5,269 nt of DNA from Deltaproteobacteria bacterium. GTDB lineage: Bacteria; Desulfobacterota; SM23-61. Of the stretch, positions 1-5,269 are shown in pieces. The position numbers and the translations under genes were made by a program. Under the pieces are notes generated by a model that did not search any database, was not told the DNA's origin, and saw only the letters and a list, made by a program, of their open reading frames with translations. The stretch is from NCBI GenBank assembly GCA_029857975.1, contig JAOUFX010000279.1, forward strand, positions 1 through 5,269, read 5' to 3'. Within the stretch, counting starts at the first letter, position 1; each line of letters opens with the position of its first letter.

Positions 1-427
1 GGAGCCATTTATTCGGGATGGATGCGCGGTTTATGTCGAAAGGATCCTTCGCTATGCCGACCTGCAATTAATTGTGGTTCCGGAAGAAAGAATCCCTGGA
101 AAGGGCAAAAGGGAATACATCATCCATCAAGAAGGGCTAAGGATCCGGGAAAAGATATCCTCTGCTGGGTTTATGGTCGTCTTGGATGAACGAGGAAAAT
201 TCCTTTCCTCCGAAACTTTTGCCCTTTTTTTGGAGAAAAATAGCAGCAAAAAAATTTCCTTTATTCTGGGTGGTCCTTATGGACTGGACGATTCCCTGAA
301 GAAAGAAGCTGATTTTCGCCTTGCGCTTTCTCCTATGACCCTGGTGCACAGCATGGCCAGATTGTTTCTCTTGGAACAGATATATCGGGCTTTTACCCTT
401 CTCCGGGGGGAGCCGTACCACAAGTAG
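1..427 (+). CDS. rlmH: 23S rRNA (pseudouridine1915-N3)-methyltransferase RlmH, 5'-truncated by the window edge
   Basis: RlmH is a small SPOUT-class methyltransferase that uses SAM to methylate pseudouridine 1915 in helix 69 of 23S rRNA, acting on assembled 70S ribosomes as a homodimer. The reading frame is open from base 2 and gives 141 residues before TAG. The family is about 155 long, so roughly 12-15 N-terminal residues lie outside. The first visible residues, EPFIRDGCAVYVERI, match the start of the RlmH fold, so the internal GTG at 74 is not the true start. The SAM-binding knot loop is seen as LGGPYGL (visible residues about 89-95). The diagnostic C-terminus is YRAF...EPYHK, corresponding to YRAW...HPYHR in E. 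coli. It is followed 12 bases later by the TPR gene, probably in one operon. Identification is by remembered family motifs; I am very confident. Confidence 0.95.
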   Translation, partial: EPFIRDGCAVYVERILRYADLQLIVVPEERIPGKGKREYIIHQEGLRIREKISSAGFMVVLDERGKFLSSETFALFLEKNSSKKISFILGGPYGLDDSLKKEADFRLALSPMTLVHSMARLFLLEQIYRAFTLLRGEPYHK

Positions 428-439
428 AAGGAGCCCATT

Positions 440-1795
440 ATGTTTTCCCGCGTTCACTTCTTTATCTTTATCCTCGTCATCATTGTTTTCGGCTACCTCT
501 TCTATCTTAACCCGGAAGTCATTGAATTTACTTTCCTCCAGGATCGTTCCATTTCTATATCTCCGGCTTTGATCGCTTTTGGGGCTTTTTTTATCGGGGC
601 CTTTTTTGTTTTTTTGGTCACCCTATTCGTCGATACCAAGCGGGCCTTCGATCTTTGGCGCTCTTCAAAACGGCAGAAGAGGGAAGAACTTATTCAGGAG
701 CGATACGGGAACGGCCTGGAACAGATGATGAAGGGAAATGTTCATAAGGCCAAAGATATTTTGGCCAAGATTATTGAAAAAAACTTCCAGCATTTACCCT
801 CCTATATATCCTTGGCCAATCTCCATTCGCTCGAAGGCGAGCATGACCAGGCTATCGATATTCTCATTCGGGCGAAGGCGATTGACCCCGAAAATTTGGA
901 GCTTCTTTTCCACCTGCAAAAAAACTACCTTGCCCGGCAGGAATATGCTTTGGCTCTTGAAACGCTGGATCACATTCTCGAGCGGGACCCCGAAAACCGA
1001 GAGGCTTTGCGTAAAAAAAGGGAGATTTATATCCTGCAAGGCAATTGGCCGGAAGCCTATGAGACCCAGAAGAAACTGGTTAAGTTTACGAAAGAAAAAG
1101 AACACGCCTTAGTCGAAAAGAAAGTCATGCTCGGTTTGGAATACAGGTTTGGGGAAGAACTGGCTCAAAAGGGAAAGTTTAAAGAGGCGGAGAAAGCTTT
1201 GCGGGAAATCATCCGCGAAGACCGGGAATTCTATCCGGCCCACGTATCTTTGGGAGATGTTCTCCTGCGCCAGGGTTCCCCTGATGAAGCCAGCCAGATC
1301 TGGATAAAGGCCTTGGAATCCTCCTGGAACCCGATTTTTTTGGAAAGACTGGAATCTCTCTATCTTTCCAAGGCCAGCCCCAAAAAAATTTTTACCCTTT
1401 ATCTTGATTATCTCAGGAAGCGCCCGGAAGACAGCGTTATGCGTTTTTTTTACAGCCGCTTATTAATTCGTTTAGAGATGATCGATGAGGCGCTGGAACA
1501 ACTCCGGGATCTGGAGTCGACCGGGGTACCCTTCGCGGAACTGTACATCCTCATGGGCCAGGCTTACCACCGCCGCGGAGATTTCCCGCAGGCCATCGAA
1601 GCCTACGAAAAAGCCTTGGAAGTCCAAAAATATTCGCTCCCTTCTTATACCTGTTCGACCTGCGGAAAGGCCCAGCGGGAATGGTCAGGATTCTGCGAAC
1701 AATGCCATGAGTGGGGGACCTTTACCGTCAAACTCCCGGAAATCTCTAAATCGATGCCAGCCATACCCTTTTATACCTATCCCGTAAATGTTTAA
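440..1795 (+). CDS. LapA-LapB fusion: membrane-anchored TPR protein with C-terminal zinc knuckle
   Basis: The 451-residue protein has two membrane helices (about 5-23 and 42-64) separated by a short loop. NPEVIEFTFL followed by a Phe/Gly-rich second helix is the DUF1049/LapA pattern. A basic juxtamembrane stretch (67-85) leads into TPR-like helical repeats (about 87-396). It ends with a rubredoxin-like knuckle, C405-x2-C408-x10-C419-x2-C422 then EW, the same spacing as in E. coli LapB (YciM), plus a 29-residue tail. In E. coli, LapA and LapB are separate inner-membrane proteins; LapB presents LpxC to FtsH and so limits lipopolysaccharide synthesis. Here both parts are in one chain, with topology placing the TPRs in the cytoplasm. 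An AAGGAG sits 6 bases before ATG. An LPS-control role is inferred from architecture; a generic TPR scaffold role cannot be excluded. Confidence 0.82.
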   Translation: MFSRVHFFIFILVIIVFGYLFYLNPEVIEFTFLQDRSISISPALIAFGAFFIGAFFVFLVTLFVDTKRAFDLWRSSKRQKREELIQERYGNGLEQMMKGNVHKAKDILAKIIEKNFQHLPSYISLANLHSLEGEHDQAIDILIRAKAIDPENLELLFHLQKNYLARQEYALALETLDHILERDPENREALRKKREIYILQGNWPEAYETQKKLVKFTKEKEHALVEKKVMLGLEYRFGEELAQKGKFKEAEKALREIIREDREFYPAHVSLGDVLLRQGSPDEASQIWIKALESSWNPIFLERLESLYLSKASPKKIFTLYLDYLRKRPEDSVMRFFYSRLLIRLEMIDEALEQLRDLESTGVPFAELYILMGQAYHRRGDFPQAIEAYEKALEVQKYSLPSYTCSTCGKAQREWSGFCEQCHEWGTFTVKLPEISKSMPAIPFYTYPVNV

Positions 1796-1797
1796 GC

Positions 1798-2520
1798 ATG
1801 GGCCCTTTCTGGCGAGCTCTGATTGACTTCTTTTTTCCCCCCCATTGCCCTCTTTGCGGAAAAATCCTGGGAGAAAACTCTATTGACCGCCCCTGCCCCT
1901 CTTGCCTCGCGCAAATTAAATTTTTCTCTCACCCTTGTTGCCCTCGCTGCGGCCTGGGCTTCCATACGACTTGGGGTGAAGATCATTTATGCTCTGCGTG
2001 TCTTACGGAGCACTGGGATTTTAGCAAGGCGAGATCTCTCGGGCCTTATGAAGGGTTGATGGCCGAGGTTATCTCCCGTTTCAAGTTCCGGGGATCTTCC
2101 CGCTTGGCCAAGCCTCTGGGCACCCTCCTGGCGGAATACCAGGATTCTGAATTCCTTTTTTCAGAATTCGACCTCATCCTTCCCGTTCCCCTTCACCCCC
2201 AACGCCTTAGGGAGCGCGGTTTCAATCAGTCGCTGCTTTTGGCCCGCCGCATTAGCCGGGTTCATTCGATTCTCCTCGATTTCACGGCGTTACAGCGCAT
2301 CCGCCATACTCAACCCCAAACCGAACTCTCCGGTCCCGAGAGAAAAAAGAATATCCGCGGCGCCTTTGAAGTAGAAAAATCAGCGATCCTTTCCGGCAAA
2401 CGAATCCTGCTCATCGACGATGTTTTCACCACGGGGGCGACGGTGCAGGAGTGCTCAAAAGTTTTGTTAAAAGCAGGAGCGAAACAGGTGGACGTACTAA
2501 CCTTGGCGAGAGTTCTTTAA
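1798..2520 (+). CDS. comF: ComF family protein (double zinc ribbon plus phosphoribosyltransferase domain)
   Basis: This 240-residue protein has the standard ComF layout and length. Two N-terminal zinc ribbons use C17/C20 with C33/C36 and C48/C51 with C65/C68. A type-I phosphoribosyltransferase fold follows, with VPLHPQRLRERGFNQ (130-144), the RHTQPQT...R..N..GAF segment (169-190) and the PRPP-loop motif ILLIDDVFTTGAT (203-215). ComF proteins are cytoplasmic; in naturally competent bacteria they are needed for handling incoming single-stranded DNA, and their biochemical reaction is not settled. Other competence genes are not in view, so a competence role is only possible. ATG lies two bases after the preceding TAA with no good Shine-Dalgarno sequence, suggesting translational coupling to the lapAB-like gene. 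No convincing terminator follows. Confidence 0.93.
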   Translation: MGPFWRALIDFFFPPHCPLCGKILGENSIDRPCPSCLAQIKFFSHPCCPRCGLGFHTTWGEDHLCSACLTEHWDFSKARSLGPYEGLMAEVISRFKFRGSSRLAKPLGTLLAEYQDSEFLFSEFDLILPVPLHPQRLRERGFNQSLLLARRISRVHSILLDFTALQRIRHTQPQTELSGPERKKNIRGAFEVEKSAILSGKRILLIDDVFTTGATVQECSKVLLKAGAKQVDVLTLARVL

Positions 2521-2533
2521 AAAAAACGAACAA

Positions 2534-2554
2534 TTCACCGCAGAGCACACGGAG
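2534..2554. repeat. Possible degenerate copy of a CACCGCAGAG-type dispersed intergenic repeat
   Basis: Just after comF the intergenic DNA reads TTCACCGCAGAG followed by CACACGGAG. Imperfect variants of CACCGCAGAG/ACACGGAG are, from memory, a widespread short dispersed motif in intergenic regions of Desulfobacterota and related genomes. Only one copy is visible here, so repeat status cannot be shown from this window. The strand is undefined. The stretch does not look coding and lies outside all genes. Confidence 0.3.
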
Positions 2555-2567
2555 AATGACCGTACCT

Positions 2568-2637
2568 TTTCTTGCCCGCCGTAAAAGGGTTATATTCTTT
2601 TTCCCCCCTTTCTTTCAAATGTAGTTTATGGTATAAG
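2568..2637 (+). promoter_or_regulatory. Weak candidate promoter region for ilvE
   Basis: The gap between comF and ilvE is AT-rich and should hold the ilvE promoter, but neither candidate is strong. One is TTTCTT (2568-2573), a 17-base spacer and TATATT (2591-2596). The other is TTTCTT (2609-2614), a 17-base spacer and TATAAG (2632-2637). Both -10 boxes are plausible, whereas both -35 boxes match the sigma-70 consensus at only two positions. The second leaves about 35 nt of leader. Read-through from comF is also possible because I see no clear terminator between them. Confidence 0.22.
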
Positions 2638-2663
2638 AACTTTTAGCGTTTTTACTAATAAAA

Positions 2664-2671
2664 AAAGGGAG
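2664..2671 (+). promoter_or_regulatory. Ribosome binding site that sets the ilvE start
   Basis: AAAGGGAG ends 8 bases before ATG 2680, a normal spacing. An alternative GTG at 2671, three codons upstream in the same frame, overlaps this Shine-Dalgarno sequence and has no site of its own. ATG 2680 is therefore preferred, giving a protein that begins MTEIPISK. Confidence 0.7.
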
Positions 2672-2679
2672 TGCTATCT

Positions 2680-3756
2680 ATGACGGAAATTCCAATAAGC
2701 AAGGCTTCATCTGAACAACTTAAAAAGAAGCCTGCCCCCAATGCGGAATTGGGCTTCGGCAAGCTTTTAACCGATCACATGTTTTTAATGGATTATCTAC
2801 AGGGAGAAGGTTGGAAGAATCCACGGATCGAACCTTATCATCCCCTTGCTTTAGACCCGGCAGCTTTAGTTTTACATTATGGGCAGGAAGTTTTTGAAGG
2901 ACTGAAAGCCTATCGCTGGCCCCAAGGAGAGATTTGTCTTTTTCGTCCGCGGATGAATTATGAAAGGATGAATCGTTCGGCCAGGCGACTCTGCATGCCG
3001 GAGCTGGATGTAGAATTTGCCCTGGAGGCGACCCGGCAGCTCATTCGCCTGGAAAAAGAATGGGTTCCTTCAGCGCCGGGGACTTCCCTTTATATCCGCC
3101 CCAACATGATTGCGGTCGAAGCGGCTCTGGGAGTTCAACTCTCCAAGAAATATCTATTTTACATCATCCTGGGGCCGGTGGGGGCGTACTACCCCCAGGG
3201 ATTTAATCCGGTGGATATTTACGTTGGCGAAAAATACATCCGGGCCGCCCGGGGAGGATTGGGAGAAGCTAAAACGTCGGCTAACTATGCTGCCAGCTTA
3301 TTGGCCGCAGAGGAAGCCCATGAACTTGGATATACCCAGGTGCTCTGGCTGGACGCCATTGAGCGCAAATACGCCGAAGAAGTAGGCACCAGTAATATTT
3401 TCTTTTACCTCGGTGATGAATTGGTCACTCCTTCTTTGGATGGAACGATTTTACCGGGAGTCACCCGAGATTCCGTTTTGCATATCGCTCGTAATTGGGA
3501 GTTGAAGGTCTCGGAACGTAAAATCAGCCTGGAAGAAGTGATTTTCGCCATTGAATCCGGAGCGTTGAAGGAAATATTTGCCGCCGGAACAGCAGCGGTT
3601 ATCTCTCCGGTAGGCAAACTTGCCTACCGGGGAAAAACCTATCTGGTTAATGGTGGAAAAGTTGGCCCCCTGGCCCAAAAACTCTACGATTATATCATGG
3701 GCATCCAGTACGGAAAAATCAAAGATCCCTACGGATGGACGGTTCGGGTGGCTTGA
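2680..3756 (+). CDS. ilvE: Branched-chain amino acid aminotransferase (class IV PLP enzyme, type-II BCAT)
   Basis: This cytoplasmic PLP enzyme interconverts Leu, Ile and Val with their 2-oxo acids using 2-oxoglutarate/glutamate, the last step of branched-chain amino acid synthesis. From ATG 2680 it has 358 residues, the size of the Bacillus YbgE/YwaA and eukaryotic BCAT group rather than the roughly 309-residue E. coli IlvE. Family marks in order are FGKLLTDHMF (27-36), HYGQEVFEGLKAYR (66-79), SLYIRP (136-141), the PLP-lysine segment GEAKTSANYAASL with Lys198, QVLWLDAIERKYAEEVGTSN (220-239) and GTAAVISPVG (303-312). No key residue is missing. It appears to be transcribed alone, ending 42 bases before an intrinsic terminator. 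A perfect inverted repeat lies in its 3' third. The exact substrate range cannot be read from sequence. Confidence 0.95.
   Translation: MTEIPISKASSEQLKKKPAPNAELGFGKLLTDHMFLMDYLQGEGWKNPRIEPYHPLALDPAALVLHYGQEVFEGLKAYRWPQGEICLFRPRMNYERMNRSARRLCMPELDVEFALEATRQLIRLEKEWVPSAPGTSLYIRPNMIAVEAALGVQLSKKYLFYIILGPVGAYYPQGFNPVDIYVGEKYIRAARGGLGEAKTSANYAASLLAAEEAHELGYTQVLWLDAIERKYAEEVGTSNIFFYLGDELVTPSLDGTILPGVTRDSVLHIARNWELKVSERKISLEEVIFAIESGALKEIFAAGTAAVISPVGKLAYRGKTYLVNGGKVGPLAQKLYDYIMGIQYGKIKDPYGWTVRVA
3607..3630. repeat. Perfect 11-bp inverted repeat inside ilvE
   Basis: CCGGTAGGCAA and TTGCCTACCGG flank a two-base centre (AC), a perfect 24-base hairpin-forming element within the coding sequence at the SPVGKLAYRG segment. 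In RNA the stem can extend by three pairs (a U-G wobble at 3606/3631, C-G at 3605/3632, U-A at 3604/3633). No T-tract follows, so it is not an intrinsic terminator. The encoded residues at K-L-A-Y lie in a stretch that varies among homologues, as I recall them, so the DNA symmetry is not forced by protein conservation. Confidence 0.8.
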
Positions 3757-3798
3757 AATTTTCGGGTAAATTGTTGTTCAGCAAGAATGTCGTTTGCC

Positions 3799-3836
3799 AA
3801 AGCCAACATTTTTTTCTTAAAAGTGTTGGCTTTTTT
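3799..3836 (+). terminator. Rho-independent terminator of ilvE
   Basis: AAAGCCAACA (3799-3808) pairs perfectly with TGTTGGCTTT (3824-3833). The stem continues inward through a T-G wobble and four T-A pairs to a five-base TTCTT loop, and the distal arm runs into six consecutive T residues (3831-3836). This sits 42 bases after the ilvE stop codon and before the alcohol dehydrogenase, so it should separate the two transcription units. The upstream arm has no long A-tract, so it acts in the + direction. Confidence 0.88.
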
Positions 3837-3895
3837 ATTGGATCGGATCAACAAATGTATTCTTACTTCCGAGGGAAAAAAGGAGTGCAGCAAAC

Positions 3896-4924
3896 ATGAA
3901 GGCCATGGTGTTAAACCAGATCCATAACCTGCAAGAAAATAAAAATCCTCTGGAACTTGTGGATTTGCCCGAGCCAACCCCGAAAGAAAAAGAAATTTTA
4001 GTAAGAGTCTTGACCTGCGGCGTTTGCCATACGGAATTGGATGAGATTGAGGGGAGGACTCCCCCCTCCCGATTTCCGCTTGTTTTAGGCCATCAAATTG
4101 TCGGCAGAGTGGAAAAAGCTGGAAGCAGAGCAATGAAATTCAGGATCGGAGATCGCGTGGGCATAGGCTGGATAGGCTCCGCTTGCGGAAAATGCCGGTT
4201 TTGCCTGGAAGGAAACGAAAATTTATGCCCTGAATTCAAGGCTACGGGCAGGGATGTAAATGGAGGCTATGCCCAATATACGACCATTCAGGAAGAATTT
4301 GCCTACGCCATTCCGGGGATCTTTTCCGACCTGGAAGCAGCACCCCTTCTGTGTGCCGGCGCGATCGGCTACCGATCCCTCCGGTTAACGGGAATGGAAG
4401 GGGGAAAGAGTCTTGGACTCATCGGATTCGGCGCTTCCGCCCACCTGGTGATCCAGCTGGCCAAACAAAAGTATCCCAACTCCAAAATTTTCGTTTTTGC
4501 CCGGACCGCAAGAGAAAGAAATTTTGCCAAGGAACTTGGAGCGTTTTGGGCGGGTGATATAGGAGACGATTCGCCGGAAAAATTAGCATACGCCATAGAC
4601 ACCACCCCCGCATGGAAGCCGATTGTGGAGGGCTTGAAAAATTTGGAAAAAGGGGGAAGATTGGTTATCAATGCCATTCGCAAAGAAGAAATTGACAAAG
4701 AGTCTCTTTTAAAATTGGATTACGCCCAACATCTCTGGCTGGAAAAAGAGATAAAGAGCGTAGCCAACGTGGCGAGAAATGACGTGGGCGAGTTTCTGCA
4801 ATTGGCGGCTAAAATTCCGCTGCGGCCAGCAGTTCAAGAGTTCCGACTGGAAGAGGCGAACCAGGCTTTGCTTGAACTGAAGCAAAAAAAAATCCGCGGA
4901 GCTAAAGTTCTGCGGATCGATTGA
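3896..4924 (+). CDS. Zinc-dependent medium-chain alcohol dehydrogenase (AdhA-like family)
   Basis: This 342-residue cytoplasmic MDR oxidoreductase should interconvert an alcohol and aldehyde with a nicotinamide cofactor. The N-terminal GroES-like domain carries catalytic zinc ligands C44 (CGVCHTEL), H66 (GHQIVGRVE) and C153 (LLCAGAIGY). The structural zinc lobe is complete: C97, C100, C103, C111. The Rossmann domain starts at GLIGFGASAH (174-183). It resembles the group containing Mycobacterium tuberculosis AdhA, where GFGASAH is typical. The residue after the catalytic histidine is Gln instead of the common Glu. After the second Rossmann strand (KIFVFARTARER, 197-208) there is no acidic residue but several arginines, hinting at NADP(H). 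An AAGGAG lies 10 bases before ATG. Isolation by the upstream terminator and downstream promoter suggests a single-gene unit. A weak promoter may lie at 3835-3863 (TTATTG, 17, TATTCT). Its substrate is unknown. Confidence 0.9.
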   Translation: MKAMVLNQIHNLQENKNPLELVDLPEPTPKEKEILVRVLTCGVCHTELDEIEGRTPPSRFPLVLGHQIVGRVEKAGSRAMKFRIGDRVGIGWIGSACGKCRFCLEGNENLCPEFKATGRDVNGGYAQYTTIQEEFAYAIPGIFSDLEAAPLLCAGAIGYRSLRLTGMEGGKSLGLIGFGASAHLVIQLAKQKYPNSKIFVFARTARERNFAKELGAFWAGDIGDDSPEKLAYAIDTTPAWKPIVEGLKNLEKGGRLVINAIRKEEIDKESLLKLDYAQHLWLEKEIKSVANVARNDVGEFLQLAAKIPLRPAVQEFRLEEANQALLELKQKKIRGAKVLRID

Positions 4925-5001
4925 TAACTTTATTGAACGATAACTTCCTAAATTCATTAATTTTGAACCCCCCCTCCCCTGCCCACATTTTTTAAATTTT
5001 C

Positions 5002-5030
5002 TTGACACACCATCGCCTTCCCATTATACT
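5002..5030 (+). promoter_or_regulatory. Strong sigma-70-type promoter
   Basis: TTGACA (5002-5007), a perfect -35 box, is followed by exactly 17 bases and TATACT (5025-5030), matching five of six -10 positions. An A/T-rich run just upstream (about 4987-5001) resembles an UP element. The start site is expected near 5036-5038. It is the best promoter in the window and points at the exported-protein gene, leaving a leader of about 164 nt. Confidence 0.85.
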
Positions 5031-5036
5031 CGCAGT

Positions 5037-5200
5037 ACCCAAAAACGAGTTCCGATCATACGGCATGGGGCAAGGTTCATGGTGGGCCGGCTACCAGGAG
5101 GCAGCAAGGAAGTGATGTAAAATTATATCAATACGAGCTGGAATCTGGGCCGTTGGCAGAGAATCTGCAACCCAGGATATTCTATGAAAAGGAGGTAGCA
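5037..5200 (+). promoter_or_regulatory. Long structured 5' leader of unknown class
   Basis: Between the predicted start site and ATG 5201 lie about 164 nt. A small hairpin has TGGTG (5080-5084) paired with TACCA (5092-5096), including one G-T wobble. A larger one has CTGG (5145-5148) with CCAG (5172-5175), GTT (5152-5154) with AAC (5169-5171), and GCAGA (5156-5160) with TCTGC (5164-5168) around a GAA loop, ending 14 bases before the Shine-Dalgarno sequence. GCTACC (5090-5095) is also complementary to GGTAGC (5194-5199), which overlaps the ribosome binding site. I looked for the conserved cores of c-di-GMP-I, cobalamin, TPP, SAM-I and Moco elements and did not find them. A regulatory role is inference. 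Confidence 0.45.
5190..5196 (+). promoter_or_regulatory. Consensus Shine-Dalgarno sequence for the exported-protein gene
   Basis: AGGAGGT is a full match to the anti-16S consensus, placed 4 bases before ATG 5201, slightly close but usable. Its last three bases fall within the segment that leader bases 5090-5095 could pair with. Confidence 0.8.
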
Positions 5201-5269
5201 ATGAAAAAGTTTCTGGTTCTATTTTCTATTCTTGTATTGGGCGGCGTTTTTGGTTCCGGGAACACCCTG
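5201..5269 (+). CDS. Exported protein of unknown function, 3'-truncated (signal peptide visible)
   Basis: Only the first 23 residues are in the window: MKKFLVLFSILVLGGVFGSG then NTL. Two lysines followed by about 15 hydrophobic residues make a classic Sec signal peptide n- and h-region. The cleavage site would be at or just past the window edge. No lipobox cysteine is visible in these residues. The start is secure: a consensus Shine-Dalgarno sequence and an upstream strong promoter both point to it. The strong promoter and long leader suggest an abundant, post-transcriptionally controlled secreted or envelope protein, which is inference. I do not recognise the family from this fragment. Confidence 0.75.
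   Translation, partial: MKKFLVLFSILVLGGVFGSGNTL

Noticed and set aside
74..427. GTG 74 as the real start of rlmH
   Set aside because: The frame is open to the window edge and the upstream residues match the conserved RlmH N-terminal region, so the gene starts outside the window.
137..457. 106-codon open frame on the - strand opposite rlmH
   Set aside because: It is antisense to a clear rlmH and low in recognisable features; it is a shadow of the real gene.
2102..2113. Perfect 12-base palindrome GCTTGGCCAAGC in comF
   Set aside because: It is short, has no loop, lies in well-conserved coding sequence and carries no accompanying signal; chance is adequate.
2144..2167. ATTCTGA / TCAGAAT repeat with two GAATTC sites in comF
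   Set aside because: It reflects the short SEF-LF-SEF residue repeat in a variable loop; the arms are only seven bases and AT-rich.
2584..2611. AAAGGG / CCCTTT inverted repeat as a comF terminator
   Set aside because: Six pairs with a 16-base loop and no proper T-run after it make it too weak to call.
3729..4133. 134-codon open frame on the - strand across the ilvE/alcohol dehydrogenase junction
   Set aside because: It covers the terminator and is antisense to two well-identified genes, with no recognisable domain or plausible ribosome binding site.
5060..5105. Leader segment as a c-di-GMP-I riboswitch or an SRP-RNA-like element
   Set aside because: Partial resemblances (GGGGCAAGG, CCGGCTACC, TACCAGG) exist, but the invariant cores (GACGCAAAGC for c-di-GMP-I, the GGAAGGAAGCAGC-type core for SRP RNA) are absent.

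Overview
The window (about 48% GC by eye) looks like chromosomal DNA from a Gram-negative anaerobe, most plausibly a Desulfobacterota ('Deltaproteobacteria') relative. That is inference from three things: a lipopolysaccharide-control protein of the LapA/LapB type next to rlmH, a type-II (Bacillus/eukaryote-like) branched-chain aminotransferase, and intergenic DNA resembling a CACCGCAGAG-type short dispersed repeat that I associate with such genomes. All complete genes lie on the + strand.

Left part (1-2520): a tight three-gene run. It opens with the 3' part of rlmH (23S rRNA methyltransferase). Next comes a membrane-anchored TPR protein that joins a LapA-like two-helix membrane hairpin to a LapB-like TPR array and C-terminal zinc knuckle. 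The last gene is comF (double zinc ribbon plus phosphoribosyltransferase fold), two bases downstream. The spacing implies co-transcription and, for comF, translational coupling.

Middle (2521-3895): a 159-base gap holds the repeat-like motif and only weak promoter candidates. It is followed by ilvE, whose start is best placed at ATG 2680 from its Shine-Dalgarno sequence. ilvE contains a perfect 11-bp inverted repeat inside its coding sequence and ends at a good intrinsic terminator.

Right part (3896-5269): a stand-alone zinc-dependent medium-chain alcohol dehydrogenase with both zinc sites intact. After it comes an AT-rich spacer and the clearest promoter in the window (TTGACA, 17-bp spacer, TATACT). 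This promoter drives a leader of about 164 nt with a strong hairpin and a possible ribosome-binding-site sequestering pairing. The leader precedes a gene starting with a signal peptide that runs off the right edge.

Most of the window is ordinary housekeeping and metabolic sequence. The two parts most worth a second look are the structured leader in front of the exported protein and the LapA-LapB single-chain fusion. I see no mobile element, CRISPR array, tRNA or rRNA.
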